Below, one piece after another: positions 45,556 to 56,240 of a stretch of 64,000 nt of DNA. The stretch comes from Auricularia sp. M13 (Eukaryota > Basidiomycota > Agaricomycetes > Auriculariales > Auriculariaceae): the NCBI GenBank assembly GCA_037042915.1, contig CM073202.1:2914001-2978000 (forward strand), in the 5' to 3' direction. A program made the translations under genes and the position numbers. The stretch's first letter is position 1. Each line of letters opens with the position of its first letter. The notes under the pieces were generated by a model. The model was not told where the DNA came from. It did no database searches and saw only the letters and a list, made by a program, of their open reading frames with translations.

Positions 45556-46860
45556 ATGGTGTCCGTCGAGGTCTCTGCCAAGGACGGCAAAAAGCTTCGC
45601 ATAGCCCCTGGCCTGCCGGTCACGCTTTCATTCCCCGACAAGAACGCGTCTTCCCTGACTGTGCGCGACGTGAAGCGCGAGCTTGCTAAACGCTTTCCAA
45701 AGGTACGGCAGCAGTATAACCTTTGAATACTGCATAGATATTGACTGTCTTAGTTCTATACCGAGCGCCAGCGTCTGACAGTCAACGACAAGCCTGTGGA
45801 GGATGGTGCCACGATCGCGTCGTTAGAATTGGGCAGTGAGCCAAAGCTCATAGTCAAGGACCTCGGCCCGCAAATCTCGTGGCGGACAGTATATCTTGTG
45901 GAATATGTGCGCCTTCAAGTCTGTTCAGCGTTCAGCGTGCGGAGAACTGATCAACCTACGCCAGCTCGGACCGCTTCTCATTCATCCTTTACTGTACCAC
46001 TTCCCTCAATACTTTTACCGCAGAACCCTGCCTCACAGTCAGCTGCAAACGTACGCAGTCGTTTTTTCAGCCGCGCGGGGCCCTCACGATTTCCCCATGT
46101 ACCGGTCCACAGAATTGCTTATGCCTTGGTCATGATCCACTTCGTCAAACGCGAGCTCGAGACGCTCTTGTGCGGATATTACATTGCATATTGCCGCGTT
46201 GCATCCTGAACGTTCTTCAGCATTCATCGCTTCAGCAAAGCTACCATGCCTCGAAACTTCATTTTCCGCAAGTCAGTAAGAATTACTGGAGAGACATCGA
46301 CGCTCACGCTTGACATCAGCTCGGCGCACTACTGGCTGCTCTCTGGCGTCGGAATTGCAGTAGCTATGTACTCTCCGTACTACTCCGCGCCGTTCGTGCG
46401 CAACACAATCCGCGACGACCCGCGTTTCCTCTGGGCCTGCGTCGCATTCTGGACGGTACGTCCCTTATCACCTCGTCTTCCTTGGTGCTAACAATCTCTT
46501 TACAGTGGGCCGAGATTTCCAACCTCCACACCCATCTCGCCCTCCGCGCCCTTCGCCCCGAAGGCTCGGGCAAGCGCGGGATCCCGCGCGGCTACGGCTT
46601 CAACCTCGTTTCATACCCCAACTACCTGTTCGACCTGCTTGCATGGCTCGCGCTGTACATCATGACGGGAAACAAGCTGGGTGCGTGCCTCAGATGTGCC
46701 TAAGCCCCACGTGGCTAACGCAGTTCTAGCGGGCGTGTTCCTCGTCGTCGCGAGCGGCACGTGCATTACATGGGCCACGAAGAAGCACAAGGCATATAAG
46801 AAGGAGTTCGGCGACAAGTATCCCCGCGCTCGCAAGGCCATCATTCCTTTCCTCATCTAG
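45556..46860 (+). CDS. TSC13: Very-long-chain enoyl-CoA reductase
   Basis: Eight exons (45556-45702, 45754-45906, 45965-46050, 46113-46169, 46221-46271, 46320-46455, 46506-46680, 46730-46860) give 311 residues. It catalyses the last step of very-long-chain fatty acid elongation, NADPH reduction of trans-2-enoyl-CoA in the ER membrane, feeding sphingolipid synthesis. The N-terminal ubiquitin-like part (VTLSFPDKNASSLTVRDVK) is followed by EYLGPLLIHPLLY, KRELETLFIHRFS, NSAHYWLLSG and the steroid-5-alpha-reductase signature region (RGYGFNLVSYPNYLFDLLAW), ending with a lysine-rich C-terminus (KKHKAYKKEFGDKYPRARK). All introns are 50-62 nt with consensus ends. Start chosen at MVSVEVS, since an ATG 30 nt earlier adds residues not typical of the family. 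Confidence 0.93.
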
Positions 46861-47556
46861 ACTGTCGCGGTCGAAAATGCTGCAGTGTTTTCTTTCGGTC
46901 GGTGGCTCCCTCGCAACTCGGATTCCTGCTCGACGGCGTGCAGGCAAAACCATCCTAGAATTCTAGAACAAGCATTGTTCCTAACCAGGAAACTGACCTC
47001 TCGGTCCCGCGTTCGGCGGCGCAGTACCCATCCTTCGTTTATCCCTGGTTTATCCAGCCGTTGTTTCTCAAATATCTGTTACGGGCGCGAATACGTCTGG
47101 CCTCTGTTATGCGATGGTTCTGCTGCTCCACCTTTCTTGCTACACGGGGTGACCTGTGGCATTTCGTAGCGCCGCCACTCATTCGGATATAATAGGCAAT
47201 TCACGCCACGCTCATGGGAAAATGCACACAAGCGCTGGCTGGGATGGGCGCGGGCTTGCCACCAGGTCGTTTCCGCGCAATGACACTGATTCAGAACTTG
47301 GTGCCCTCACTCGTGACGATGAACAATGCAGCATCTTGTTCTTCGCTCGCGAATGGTAGATCACCCTTTGTCGACGGAGAGCCGCTCTAGAATGTGCAGT
47401 CTCAACTGAGTCAAGACCTCCCCGCCGTGTACGGTCGATGTCCGCCGAGATGATTCTGCCAATATCAAATACAAATACACTACATCTCCTGAGCGGTCAC
47501 ATGGGTGTTTAGCCGCCCAATTTTGTGGGGTGTCACCTGGGTTGACGGGGTCGCGC
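46861..47556. other. Intergenic region, nothing convincing
   Basis: Convergent 3' flanks of TSC13 and the zinc-finger gene. No ORF of quality. Confidence 0.45.
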
Positions 47557-47784
47557 CTAAGTATCATATCGATCGGGCCTGTTGAAGGAATGCACTTCTC
47601 CCAGTGCCAACTTTAGGCTCCCGTCCTCCTCAATCTTAACCGGAGATCGCAACATCTCCATCTCCGCAACGTCTTCGGCCGCATGCAAAGCGTCTCCCTT
47701 CTCAACGCACTTGATGCCGCTTCCATTGCGCCCTTCCGTGGCGAAGAATCCAGATGTCAGCCCACTGAATACCTCTTTTATGAT
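47557..47784 (-). other. In-frame open extension after the zinc-finger stop
   Basis: Directly after the TAG at 47785-47787 the same frame stays open for 75 codons to a second stop at 47557. The peptide looks coding (for example EMEMLRSPVKIEEDGSLKL). I found no donor/acceptor pair that skips the first stop with a plausible intron length. Confidence 0.5.
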
Positions 47785-48489
47785 CTAGCACGTACAGTGG
47801 CGACGGAGACTGTCGGACCGAGAGAACATCTTGCAGCACCCGTGGCACACGAGGTACGGCGCCTTGGAGCAGCGCATTTTTTGGTGGCGCTTGCAGTCCA
47901 GCTCGCGAGCGAAGGCCTTGCCGCAGCCGGTCCAGCAGCAGACGTAGGGCCGCTTTTCAGCATGTTTAGTGAGATGTGCTGAAGGTATAGATCAATTTCA
48001 GAATGGGCACTCAGGTCTTTGATCGATACGCACCACGAAGATTAAACCGACGTGAATATGCTGCGTCTGATCGGGGGGGTCAATGAGGTCTAAGTTTGTT
48101 GTTCGACACGGTCAAAACGTACTGCAGTCCGCAACAGGACACGGGAAACGTGCGGGATGCATATGACGCTTTTTTGTTGATGTGTCTATACGCTGAGGCT
48201 CGTCGCGTCCGTCTCCATACTCCGTGTGTTGCAGCGAAGACGTCGAAGTGATCACAAACTGTGAGTCGTCGAATGAGAGCTGGTCAACAGGAGGCACGGC
48301 GATGGGCTGCGTCCACGCGTCAGCAACTTCTCCTGTGGCCTCATATTCTGGCATAAAGTATGGGCCCGCGGGCGGATAGTACTGCGGGACGCGTGCCGAG
48401 GAGGACCCGGGAGCAAGAGCAAGGCAATATTCCGCCGGCTCGGCGGCCTCGTAATTGGGGGCCGAATATTGCAGGTGCTGCCAGTGCAT
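47785..48489 (-). CDS. C2H2 zinc-finger protein, probably prematurely stopped
   Basis: Three exons (48489-48123, 48066-48034, 47978-47785) give 197 residues. A Tyr/Pro/Glu-rich N-terminal region is followed by three tandem zinc fingers: CPVADCNAAYSRRFNLRAHLTKH, YVCCWTGCGKAFARELDCKRH and YLVCHGCCKMFSRSDSLRRHC. The first finger is split by two introns, one exon being only 33 nt. The third finger ends in His-Cys-Thr-Cys and the stop TAG. This is a likely DNA-binding regulator. The frame stays open beyond the stop (separate entry), so the original protein was probably longer. A TATA box lies about 85 nt upstream. Confidence 0.75.
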
Positions 48490-48569
48490 GTTAGCGCCTG
48501 CTCAGCCCGCGGGGTCCAAAAGTTGCAGTGGCTAGGCGGAGGGCTGATCAAGCCCATTTTCTCCGTTCC

Positions 48570-48579
48570 CTTTATACTG
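48570..48579 (-). promoter_or_regulatory. TATA box of the zinc-finger gene
   Basis: Reverse-strand AGTATAAAGG about 85 nt upstream of the ATG at 48489. Confidence 0.55.
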
Positions 48580-50331
48580 CCTCATATTTCGAGCCTCGAG
48601 GCATCACAAACACGGAGCCTGGAATGAATGTGTCATCCTGCAGATGCCAACAAGAGACTTGACAGCGTAGGACCCTGATACCTGAAGCGCCTACCCCGAG
48701 CCAGTTCGTCGAATCATGCGTTCCCGAGGTCCCAAGTCAAGATCGATGTCGCGAGAACCCTGATCGGAGGAGATCTGAGCATTTTTTCGAGCGTGCAGCG
48801 CAATGTCGTCGCCCAAGATGACCTTTGATTATCCCCCTGCACTAGGTGGTCGGAAAAGTCAAACGGGACCAATTTGCCGGTGAACTTCTAAGAAGCGAAT
48901 TCCACCACGTTTCAGTCAGGTGGTCTACTCGTGGAAGGCCAGCCGAAGCTGTCCGTGCCTAGTCGTGCACGCGGGAAAGGGAGAGGCCGGATGTTAGACG
49001 ACTGAAATGCGCGTCTGACTGGGGAGGAAGCGTAAAGAAGCATGAGGCTACATGAGGTCGAGGAATGCGGAATTCCCCTGTAATCCCGCGAGATTGTCAG
49101 AAGCAGTCGGTCGATATGGAGAGGAGGCGGCACTCGTCCTGATTGCACGGCGATGACGAGATCATGAAGACAGCGCACGCCGCACGGACAGAGGTTCATT
49201 CGACATTCACCACTCCTGGAGCCACGGCTGCCGGAGATAGATATGGCTTTGCGTGCGATCCTGCATCTATTGCGGAACGTGCATTCACATAGACCAGCCG
49301 CCTTGCGGTGCAACTTGACCTGGCGCCCAACGCCGGCGGTCGGGCTATCATCTGAGCGTAAGCCTTGACGCCAAGCATGTTATGACGGCTGCAGTTCACG
49401 GGGCTCTTCCGAATGGGGTGCAATGGGATGGTGCGGCGACCAGTTTGGTTGGGGCGAATGTCCGCTCACAGGACGCGCATTGTGAAGAACAGACAGTGTA
49501 GAATTTGGCGCCGCGCTGTCGAACACAATCTGTTTGAACTGTACGTCCAGAGTCCCATAGAACCGATGGGACAATTGCAAGAGTAATCGTGCCCGAGAAC
49601 CGTGCCTTGATCCGTTGACCATCTCCGGAGTTGAAGTCGCCGCAGCTGTATCCTGAGGGCCAGAGCGGTGCGACAGAACGGCGTCAAATGACTCGGAGAT
49701 CAATCAGGGCCACAGCGGCACAAGAGGCCTCGGACGGTGGTCGGCGGACACAGGAAAGAGAACACCGCCCAGAGTCGCCGATGTGTACCTTTGCTAGGAC
49801 GGTTATTTAGCAATGTCCGCCACGGCCCGGCATTGTTTCAGTCTTTACAAGCATCGACGCCGACAGGGCGCTCCGATTTCCACTCCACAAGTGGCGCTGG
49901 CGCAATGCGCTCTGGCAGAAACGAAGAGACGCATGGAACGGGCGGCTGCTAGCGGACATCTTGGATGCTGATGATGAATCAATTTGATATTCTGCAACAG
50001 GCTACAGATAGTTGAGCCAAGACGCAGTGCCGCATTATCCTAGTAGATTATGGGGCGGGAATAACCAAAACCGAGAGACCAAGAGAAATGCTGAGACCAA
50101 AAAAGAAAGAAACCGAGACAATTCGCAAACTAGGTGTGTCAGGGAGCCGAAGCGTGTAGGGCTGCACATGTGAGTTGGAAGGGGGGTGGTCGTTGCACAG
50201 ACTCGCAGACTGGGCAATCTATAGACAGTGGGGTGTGTCTCTGGGGAGGGTATATCTAATGGACCATTTTTGGGGGAGGGGGGCGTTGGCGGGACGGGCA
50301 GTCTGGGGGAGGGGAAGAGGAGGGTTGGCGG
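48580..50331. other. 1.75 kb region without supported gene
   Basis: Only short ORFs in mixed frames. The right end (about 50170-50331) is probably the 3' untranslated tail of the adjacent retrotransposon, being G/C-run-rich and preceding its stop codon. Confidence 0.4.
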
Positions 50332-50351
50332 GGCGCGCCTTCGGCGCGCCC

Positions 50352-50880
50352 TCAGTCATCTGCAGGCAGCGTGTCCTCGCCAGCGGGCTTCAAGAATGCA
50401 CCGCTTGCATGGATAAACTTGGCCGTCGCAGTCAGCCCCTCCCTTGTTCCGAGCAGATCCGCCACAATCAGCATCGGGGAAACTTTACGGAGGGGCGAGC
50501 GATACTGCTCCAGGTCCGGGCACCCGACCAGCAAATGGTCACGCGTCTGCAGTGGCACCCCGCACGTGCATGCAAGTCCGCGCTCAGGTTTATCAATAGC
50601 CCGGTAGTACTCGCCTGTAAACGCATGTCCAGTCCGGCACTGCAGTAGCCGTGCGAACGTAGATTTGTCAAGCGTTCTGAGGTGTGGTGTGGGGCGAGTA
50701 CTTGGAGGGAAGCGATTGGCCGGTGCGAACGCGTCACGCCGAACCTTCGCCAGCCAAGCTGCGCGCCATGTGTTGAGCAGACGGACCGAGGAATCGCGAC
50801 GTGCGCGTGTCCTGGTCAACGAGACCGGGAGGGAGGGTGGCCGCCTCACCCCGCCCTTCGCGATCTTGTCTGATGCCTCG
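50352..50880 (-). pseudogene. 3' part of LINE ORF2 (C-terminal Cys/His region)
   Basis: Continues the frame of the RT-RNase H ORF after the LTR insertion: Ala-Ser-Asp-Lys-Ile-Ala-Lys, then the C-terminal domain ending GEDTLPADD. The codon split across the 5-bp target duplication (GAG-G/CA) is restored when the insert and one duplicate are discounted. Confidence 0.8.
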
Positions 50881-51066
50881 TGTCAGAATATCTTCTGGTT
50901 GCGTGCTTGTAGTGCCCTCGGCAACCTCCGTTCACTGTATAGTACACCGGGATGTGCCGTAGGTAGTCTTTGCCGCGAACAGGAAGTACCCCTCGCCGGC
51001 TTGCTCACAGCGTCCAACGACCCGAGCCCCAGGCGACGTGTCACTGTCCAACGACAGTTCTTGACA
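50881..51066 (+). repeat. Left LTR, 186 bp
   Basis: TG...CA ends with inverted TGTC/GACA tips. Differs from the right LTR at about two bases (GAACAGG versus GAACACG; GACGTGTC versus GACGCGTC). Confidence 0.9.
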
Positions 51067-52146
51067 TTCGCGGCCGGTGACCAGCCACCCAGCGCGGTGC
51101 AGTGAGGCCTGCACACCAACCTCCTCGGCTTGACCGCCGTGACTGCCGTTGCTTGACCGCTCGGCCGCAGGATGGGCAACTGCGTCATCAAGCCAGGCAG
51201 CACGTGGTTGCTGCCGCCCTGTGATGCGTGGCTGGCATGCAGGGTTTGCCCGGTGTTCGGGCTTGTGGAATCGTGAGCCGCTCCTGCCCTGCAGTTGAGC
51301 TTCTGCGCATCCTTTGGCGCATCTGTGCTTCCATGCACGTCCTCCGCACACTTTGCTGTGCATCTTGGTGCCGGTCCCGCACCTTCGTTCATCCTCGGCG
51401 ACTTGTCCCTTACTCGCCACCTCGTCCACCCTCGTCGTTCTCTGCAATCGGCACCCCGCTTATGGACCTGCCGACTCACGACATTCTCTGGGCCGCCACT
51501 TGCCCACTACTTGCCCTCATTCCTCTTCACTCGTTTGGGCTCCACTTCGACTCGCTGCGCCTTTGCCCACGTCATCCTCCTCGCATCCCGTTGCCAACCC
51601 TGCTCGGCGTCAGCATCCACCAACACCGGCAACCTTGGGCTGTTATGCCCCACCTCGACTTCCTTTGGCCTGGACTCCCTGGTGGCCCCCTGGACTTGCA
51701 GTCCCTCATGATCAGTCTGTGGCAGTGCCATTCGTGCCAGTTTTTGTGTGTTTCACCGGATTTCTGGCATGGTTGACACTGCCACCTGATTAGTCATCCT
51801 AATGCCAGCCAGTCCAGCCCGATGGCATTTCCTGCACCACCACCACCAGCGCACTGCCGCCATTGCCACCACTGCCAATGCCTTCACCACCGTTGTTGCC
51901 ATCGCTGCTGCCATCGCTGTTGTCGCCGCCGCCCGCTGTGTCTGCTACCGGTGCCGACACTGCCGCCATGCCATTGTGACCATGACCACTTCTGGTCACT
52001 CCATGCACCTTCAGGGAGGGTTGCTGGATTCAGGGAGGGTTTTGTTGTTCTGTTTGCCATGTTCTTTTCTTTTGTGTTCATGTTGCTTCGCTCGTTTGTT
52101 TTCTTTTGCCGTTCTTGCCTCGGCACTCTCTTCGCTCGAGGGAGGG

Positions 52147-52332
52147 TGTCAGAATATCTTCTGGTTGCGTGCTTGTAGTGCCCTCGGCAACCTCCGTTCA
52201 CTGTATAGTACACCGGGATGTGCCGTAGGTAGTCTTTGCCGCGAACACGAAGTACCCCTCGCCGGCTTGCTCACAGCGTCCAACGACCCGAGCCCCAGGC
52301 GACGCGTCACTGTCCAACGACAGTTCTTGACA
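52147..52332 (+). repeat. Right LTR, 186 bp
   Basis: Matches the left LTR over its full length; preceded by the purine tract and followed by the CCTCG duplicate. Confidence 0.9.
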
Positions 52333-52337
52333 CCTCG

Positions 52338-53842
52338 TTCCCCCGCACACCCTCGTGCCCAGGGACCCAAGCTAGTGTTACACACGTAGCATCGTCCTGC
52401 GCCAAGAAGGGGGAGATAACATCAGCGAAAGCGATAGCAAATATCTGACCGGGCGCAGGGGACAAAGAAGCGATGCGCCCAATAGCAGCATCATTGTCTG
52501 CAAAGAAATATATGTGAGTAGCTTGAATGTTTGGTCTGCGCGCAATTTGCACCGCAGCACGTGCACCCTCGACCAGTGCATGTAGCTCGCCATCATACAC
52601 ATCACCTGCCTCACCCAGACCGCGAGCCAATGCGTGCACATTTCTGCCGCGGTGTACAAGAACTGCACCCGAACCTGCTGAGTCTCCAAGCAGAGACCCG
52701 TCAGTATAGACGAGAAGAGCCTCTGGAGTCATGTGCAGCTGTGATGCAAGGCGAGTGTGCTCAAGCGCCGCCTGCCGCTTGTCAGTATGGGGTGGTTTCT
52801 GCAACACAGCGAGACGACCACCCCATCTGTTGACAGGCTCATCCCATGGGGCGAGTAAGCGGGGGTTAATCCGCTCCCCACCCGCAGGGTACAGACGTGC
52901 CAGCCGTTGTAGGTGAGTCATCTCGCGAGGGTTGGCAGCAGAGCGAGCACGTAGTGGAGGTGGGTATTTACCCAACGCTCCATTCGACCAGTCTCCGCCT
53001 AGTCGCTGCCGAATGGGGTGCTCGCACGGAAACGATGCAAACCTGATGGCCGCACGTTCATTCCGCATACTGAGAGTCAATGCAAGCGGCGGGATGGACG
53101 CCTCAAGGTTGAGGATGTCCGTTGGTGTCGTTTTAAATGCTCCCAGGATGTGACGCAGAGCGCGACGGAGCACGACCTCCAACTTCCCAACCCGCGTTGA
53201 GTGGCGTTCATCCGCGGCGTACCACACCGTAGATGCAAATGTGAGGATTGACTGTGTGCAGGCTATGTGTACCGTCCGAAGATGATACGGAGTCAAGCCC
53301 GTGCGGGTCGAGCCAAGCATAGAAAGTGCAGTGACCACACTAGCTGCTCGCTCTGCCATCCGCGCAACGTGTGCAGTGAACAAGAGCTTGGGGTCCCAGA
53401 TTATGCCGAGCCACCTGTATAACAGCTTGGGCTCTAGGACATCGTCGCCATTGCCATCGTCACGGGGGAGCCGTAGCGCAGGGCGTGGGAGGTTTGCAAC
53501 GAGGTGCCCCCCGACATATAAGAGACCTGCTGAGTAATGTGCAAAGTCGCGCTTATCCTCGTCAAGCTGCACTCCGAATTCTCGTGCCCAAATCCGCACG
53601 ACGTTGTAGAGACGTTGGATGTGACGGGTATTGGTCGTGAACGACTTTGAGGAGGCATATATCTTGCCGTCATCAACGAACATGATAAGCCGGCCCTCAG
53701 TTGAGCACGTCCCCACACCCATGGATCGTCTGATGTCAGCTGCTGCTGCCTGCAGACGGTCCGCGAGGGACTTAGAGAATATCGCAGCAAGGATGGGCGA
53801 TACCGAGGAACCCTGCGGGATGCCGCTTAGTACCTGTGCCAT
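52338..53842 (-). pseudogene. 5' part of LINE ORF2 (RT and RNase H)
   Basis: About 500 codons open without a stop, carrying the RT and RNase H motifs listed for the element. It runs into the inserted LTR, where it picks up a few foreign residues before a stop. The long undamaged frame argues for a fairly recent LINE insertion. Confidence 0.85.
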
Positions 53843-54030
53843 TGCGTCGCGCTCGCCGTCTAAACCATCTTGGATGCTACGGCAAGATGCATTGCGCTCG
53901 CCGCCGGGGTAGGTCGTTAAAACAGGGAGGCATTGAGAGCAGTTCTAATGGCACAAATATGGATCAGCAAGTCAACAGAGCAAGCGACATAAACGCAGAG
54001 GATCACAGCTTCGAGTGACGAGTACAAGCC

Positions 54031-54761
54031 TTAACCCTCGTCTCCGAACGAGAGCAACTTCTTCTCTGGTTTCTTGGGTTTTGCCTTGACTTTCTTCTTC
54101 ATGGGCAGGTCGTCGCCGTCTTCATCATCGCCTCCGATGTTGGCGGCGCGACGTTTCGCAGCTGAACGTTTCTCGTTCGTCGCAGAGTCCTTCCTGGAGG
54201 AGGAAGAGAATGCCATAGTAGCAGCAATCTGCTTTCGTTCCTTCTGAGGCTGAGAGTCCGTGTTATGATGTCCGGTCTTCGGATCGTGGTCGTTATCGTC
54301 CGCTGGCGGATTAATGGGTAATGGTGGCAAGCCCTGCGCTACAGCCAACATTTGAGTACGGATAAATATCGCGTCCCAATAGTGCACATACCTTTCCGTT
54401 TCTCGTTCTCGACTTCAGCTTTGCTGAGATGTTTCCCCTCCTTGAGTACCACGACCTGCGGCCGCTCATCCTCAGGCTCATCGTCGTCCTTCTCTTCGTC
54501 CTCGCCAGAATCACGTCGCCCTCGCGGTGGTTTAGGCGACCGCGGCCGGACAGGGATAGCGGGGCGGTCGGCGTCGAGCGACTCGAACTCGACCTGCGGC
54601 GCGCCCTCGTCCTCATCTTCGTCGTCGCCGTTGCCGTACCGGCGCCCAGTCTGGCGCGACACCTGCGCTTGCATGCGCTGCAGAAACGCCGGCGTGGACG
54701 CATTGGATGCCAGCCGCGAGGATACTTGGTTGCGCGTGAGTTCCCGTTGCTTCGGCGGCAT
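54031..54761 (-). CDS. DUF4604 (KIAA1143-like) protein
   Basis: Two exons (54761-54392, 54338-54031) spliced in phase give 225 residues. The N-terminus (RNQVSSRLASNASTPAFLQRMQAQV) has the conserved RNQVS...PAFL...F/M-x-x-Q core of the DUF4604 family, followed by acidic, Pro/Arg-rich low complexity (GDDEDEDEGAP, EDEEKDDDEPEDERP) and VVVLKEGKHLSKAEVE. The C-terminus is Lys-rich (PMKKKVKAKPKKPEKKLLSFGDEG). Probably nuclear and largely disordered; function of the family is not established. Confidence 0.85.
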
Positions 54762-55076
54762 GTTGTGGATCGCGGGAAGTCAAGAGGCGGAAGTATTGTC
54801 GGAGTTTGGAGCGCGCTCTTCCCTTCCCCCGCTCTCTGTTTCTGCCGGGTTATAGCATAGAGAAAAGAAGCCTTTGGGACTCATTGTTTTTTTGGAGATT
54901 CAAGGGGCTCTTCATACCGGTGATAAGTTTACAAAATCAGTTTCCCATTCATATCGAACCCAGTGACCCACTACGAAGCCCTCAGTCTCATGGTACACTT
55001 CAACATCCAAAAAAACGGACTCCGGGACGCACATTGAAGATACTGGCACTAAACCGCATATCTTCAGTGTCTTCGT

Positions 55077-56240
55077 TCATACCTCCACACCCAGCGCCTT
55101 GTAGACTGCCGCCACGAGCACCTTGCTGCGGTCGTTCCCAAACAGGCCGGCGCCCATCTTGTTCATGACATAGCCAATTGTCATATGCCTACCGACATCC
55201 ATGATGCCCAGGCTGCCTCCCCAGCCGCCCCAGAAGCAGATGCGGTCGTCGTCGGGGAGCCAGTCGGCCGCGCTGTCCTTCGAGGCCAGCCCATAGCCGA
55301 TCCCGATGCGCATGCGCCCGCCGGTGGCGAGGTCTGTGCCGTGCGCCTGCTGCTCGAAGATGCGCGCAATCGTCTTTGCGGAGAGCAGCGTCACGCCGTC
55401 GACGGGCGCGCCGCCCAACGACACGACCGACAGCACGCGCGCGACGCCGCGCGCGTTGGAGTGGCCGTTCACCGCGCCGAGGTCCGCGCGGCGCCACATG
55501 TCGGTGTTGGCCACCGCGGCGTCCGGCGGCGGGCTGCGGAACGTCTTGACGGTGATGCTGTCTGGCGCGGGCGCCGCGTCGACGGGCAGCCCGGGCGGCG
55601 GGATGATCTCCGCAATGCGTCCCCAGTCCTTCTCCTCCGCGCCGAGCTGGAAGTCGGCCTCCGGCCCCAGCGGCGCTGCGATCTCCTCCGCAATGAAGCG
55701 ACGCAGCGGCTTGCCCGTCACGCGGCGCACGAGCTCGCCGAGCAGGTGGCCGTGGTTGAACGCCTGGTAGCAGATGTGCGCGCCGGGCGGCGTCGCCCAC
55801 GCCGGCTGCGCGGCGAGCAGCGCCGTCGAGTACGGCAGGTCGGCGAACTGCTCGTGCGAGAGAATCGCGTCCCAGCCCGAGACGCCCGAGGTATGCGAGA
55901 GCACGTGGCGCACGAGGATGTCTTGCTTGCCCGCCGCGCCGAATTCGGGCCAGTAAGTGGCGACGGGCTCGTCCAGGCTCAGCAGGCCGCGCTCGGCGCA
56001 GATGAGCGTGGCGAGCGCGGTGACGGTCTTGCTCGTCGACCACACGTTGACGATCGTATCGCGCTCCCATGCGCGCGTTTTGGCGGCGTCGGCATAGCCG
56101 CCCCAGAGGTCGATGACGTTGACCCCGTCGATGTTGACAACGATGGAGGCACCGAGCTCCTCGCCAGAGTCAAAGAAGGACTGGAAGAGCCGCTCGACCT
56201 CTGCGAAGCGCGTTTCACAGGTCCCTTGGACCTTTGCCAT
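55077..56240 (-). CDS. Beta-lactamase-fold serine hydrolase (class C-like esterase)
   Basis: Single-exon ORF of 387 codons. The catalytic S-x-x-K is in VWSTSKTVTAL at about residue 68, with HVLSHTSGVSGWD and the Tyr-containing second motif CYQAFNHGHLLGELV, then a C-terminal glycine-rich segment (FWGGWGGSLGIMDVG). This is the layout of class C beta-lactamase-like esterases and transesterases (EstB, LovD families), cytosolic as there is no signal peptide. Substrate unknown; in fungi such enzymes act on esters, lactones or secondary metabolites. A 353-codon ORF on the opposite strand is a shadow of its high G/C third positions. Confidence 0.9.
   Translation of the reverse strand: MAKVQGTCETRFAEVERLFQSFFDSGEELGASIVVNIDGVNVIDLWGGYADAAKTRAWERDTIVNVWSTSKTVTALATLICAERGLLSLDEPVATYWPEFGAAGKQDILVRHVLSHTSGVSGWDAILSHEQFADLPYSTALLAAQPAWATPPGAHICYQAFNHGHLLGELVRRVTGKPLRRFIAEEIAAPLGPEADFQLGAEEKDWGRIAEIIPPPGLPVDAAPAPDSITVKTFRSPPPDAAVANTDMWRRADLGAVNGHSNARGVARVLSVVSLGGAPVDGVTLLSAKTIARIFEQQAHGTDLATGGRMRIGIGYGLASKDSAADWLPDDDRICFWGGWGGSLGIMDVGRHMTIGYVMNKMGAGLFGNDRSKVLVAAVYKALGVEV

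Larger units (their letters stand above)
50881..52332 (+). mobile_element. Miniature LTR retrotransposon (TRIM-like), nested
   Basis: Two 186-bp direct LTRs (50881-51066, 52147-52332), each beginning TGTCAG and ending TTGACA, flanked by the 5-bp target duplication CCTCG (50876-50880, 52333-52337). A purine tract GAGGGAGGG abuts the right LTR, giving plus-strand orientation. The 1,080-bp interior has no gag-pol motif; its 182-codon ORF shows no domain, and part (about 51840-51960) is a CCACCA/GCC-type low-complexity run. No TGG-type primer-binding site directly follows the left LTR. It is non-autonomous and young, since the LTRs differ at only about two positions. Confidence 0.9.
50332..53940 (-). 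mobile_element. 5'-truncated non-LTR retrotransposon (RT + RNase H), interrupted
   Basis: The reverse-strand frame, open from about 53935, encodes the second half of a reverse transcriptase (GIPQGSSVSPILA, catalytic FVDDG), a thumb/connection region (YLGIIWD-like WLGIIWDPKL), then an RNase H domain (YTDGSLLGDSAG, GELHALVEGA, FADNDAAIG, WVPGHEGVRGNE) and a C-terminal cysteine/histidine cluster (CTCGVPLQTRDHLLVGC). Endonuclease, ORF1 and the N-terminal RT motifs are missing, as expected for a 5'-truncated LINE of the Tad/I-like group. A 1,452-bp LTR element splits the RNase H end. A perfect inverted repeat with 8-bp arms (GGCGCGCC) and a TTC loop at 50332-50350 follows the stop codon at 50352. 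Confidence 0.85.

Noticed and set aside
50332-50350. GGCGCGCC-TTC-GGCGCGCC inverted repeat as a bacterial-type terminator
   Set aside because: It sits just after the LINE stop codon in a fungal genome and lacks a T-run; probably a structural element of the LINE 3' UTR.
51228-51776. 182-codon ORF inside the miniature LTR element as gag
   Set aside because: No zinc knuckle, protease or capsid-like pattern; Pro/Leu/His-rich composition suggests chance openness.
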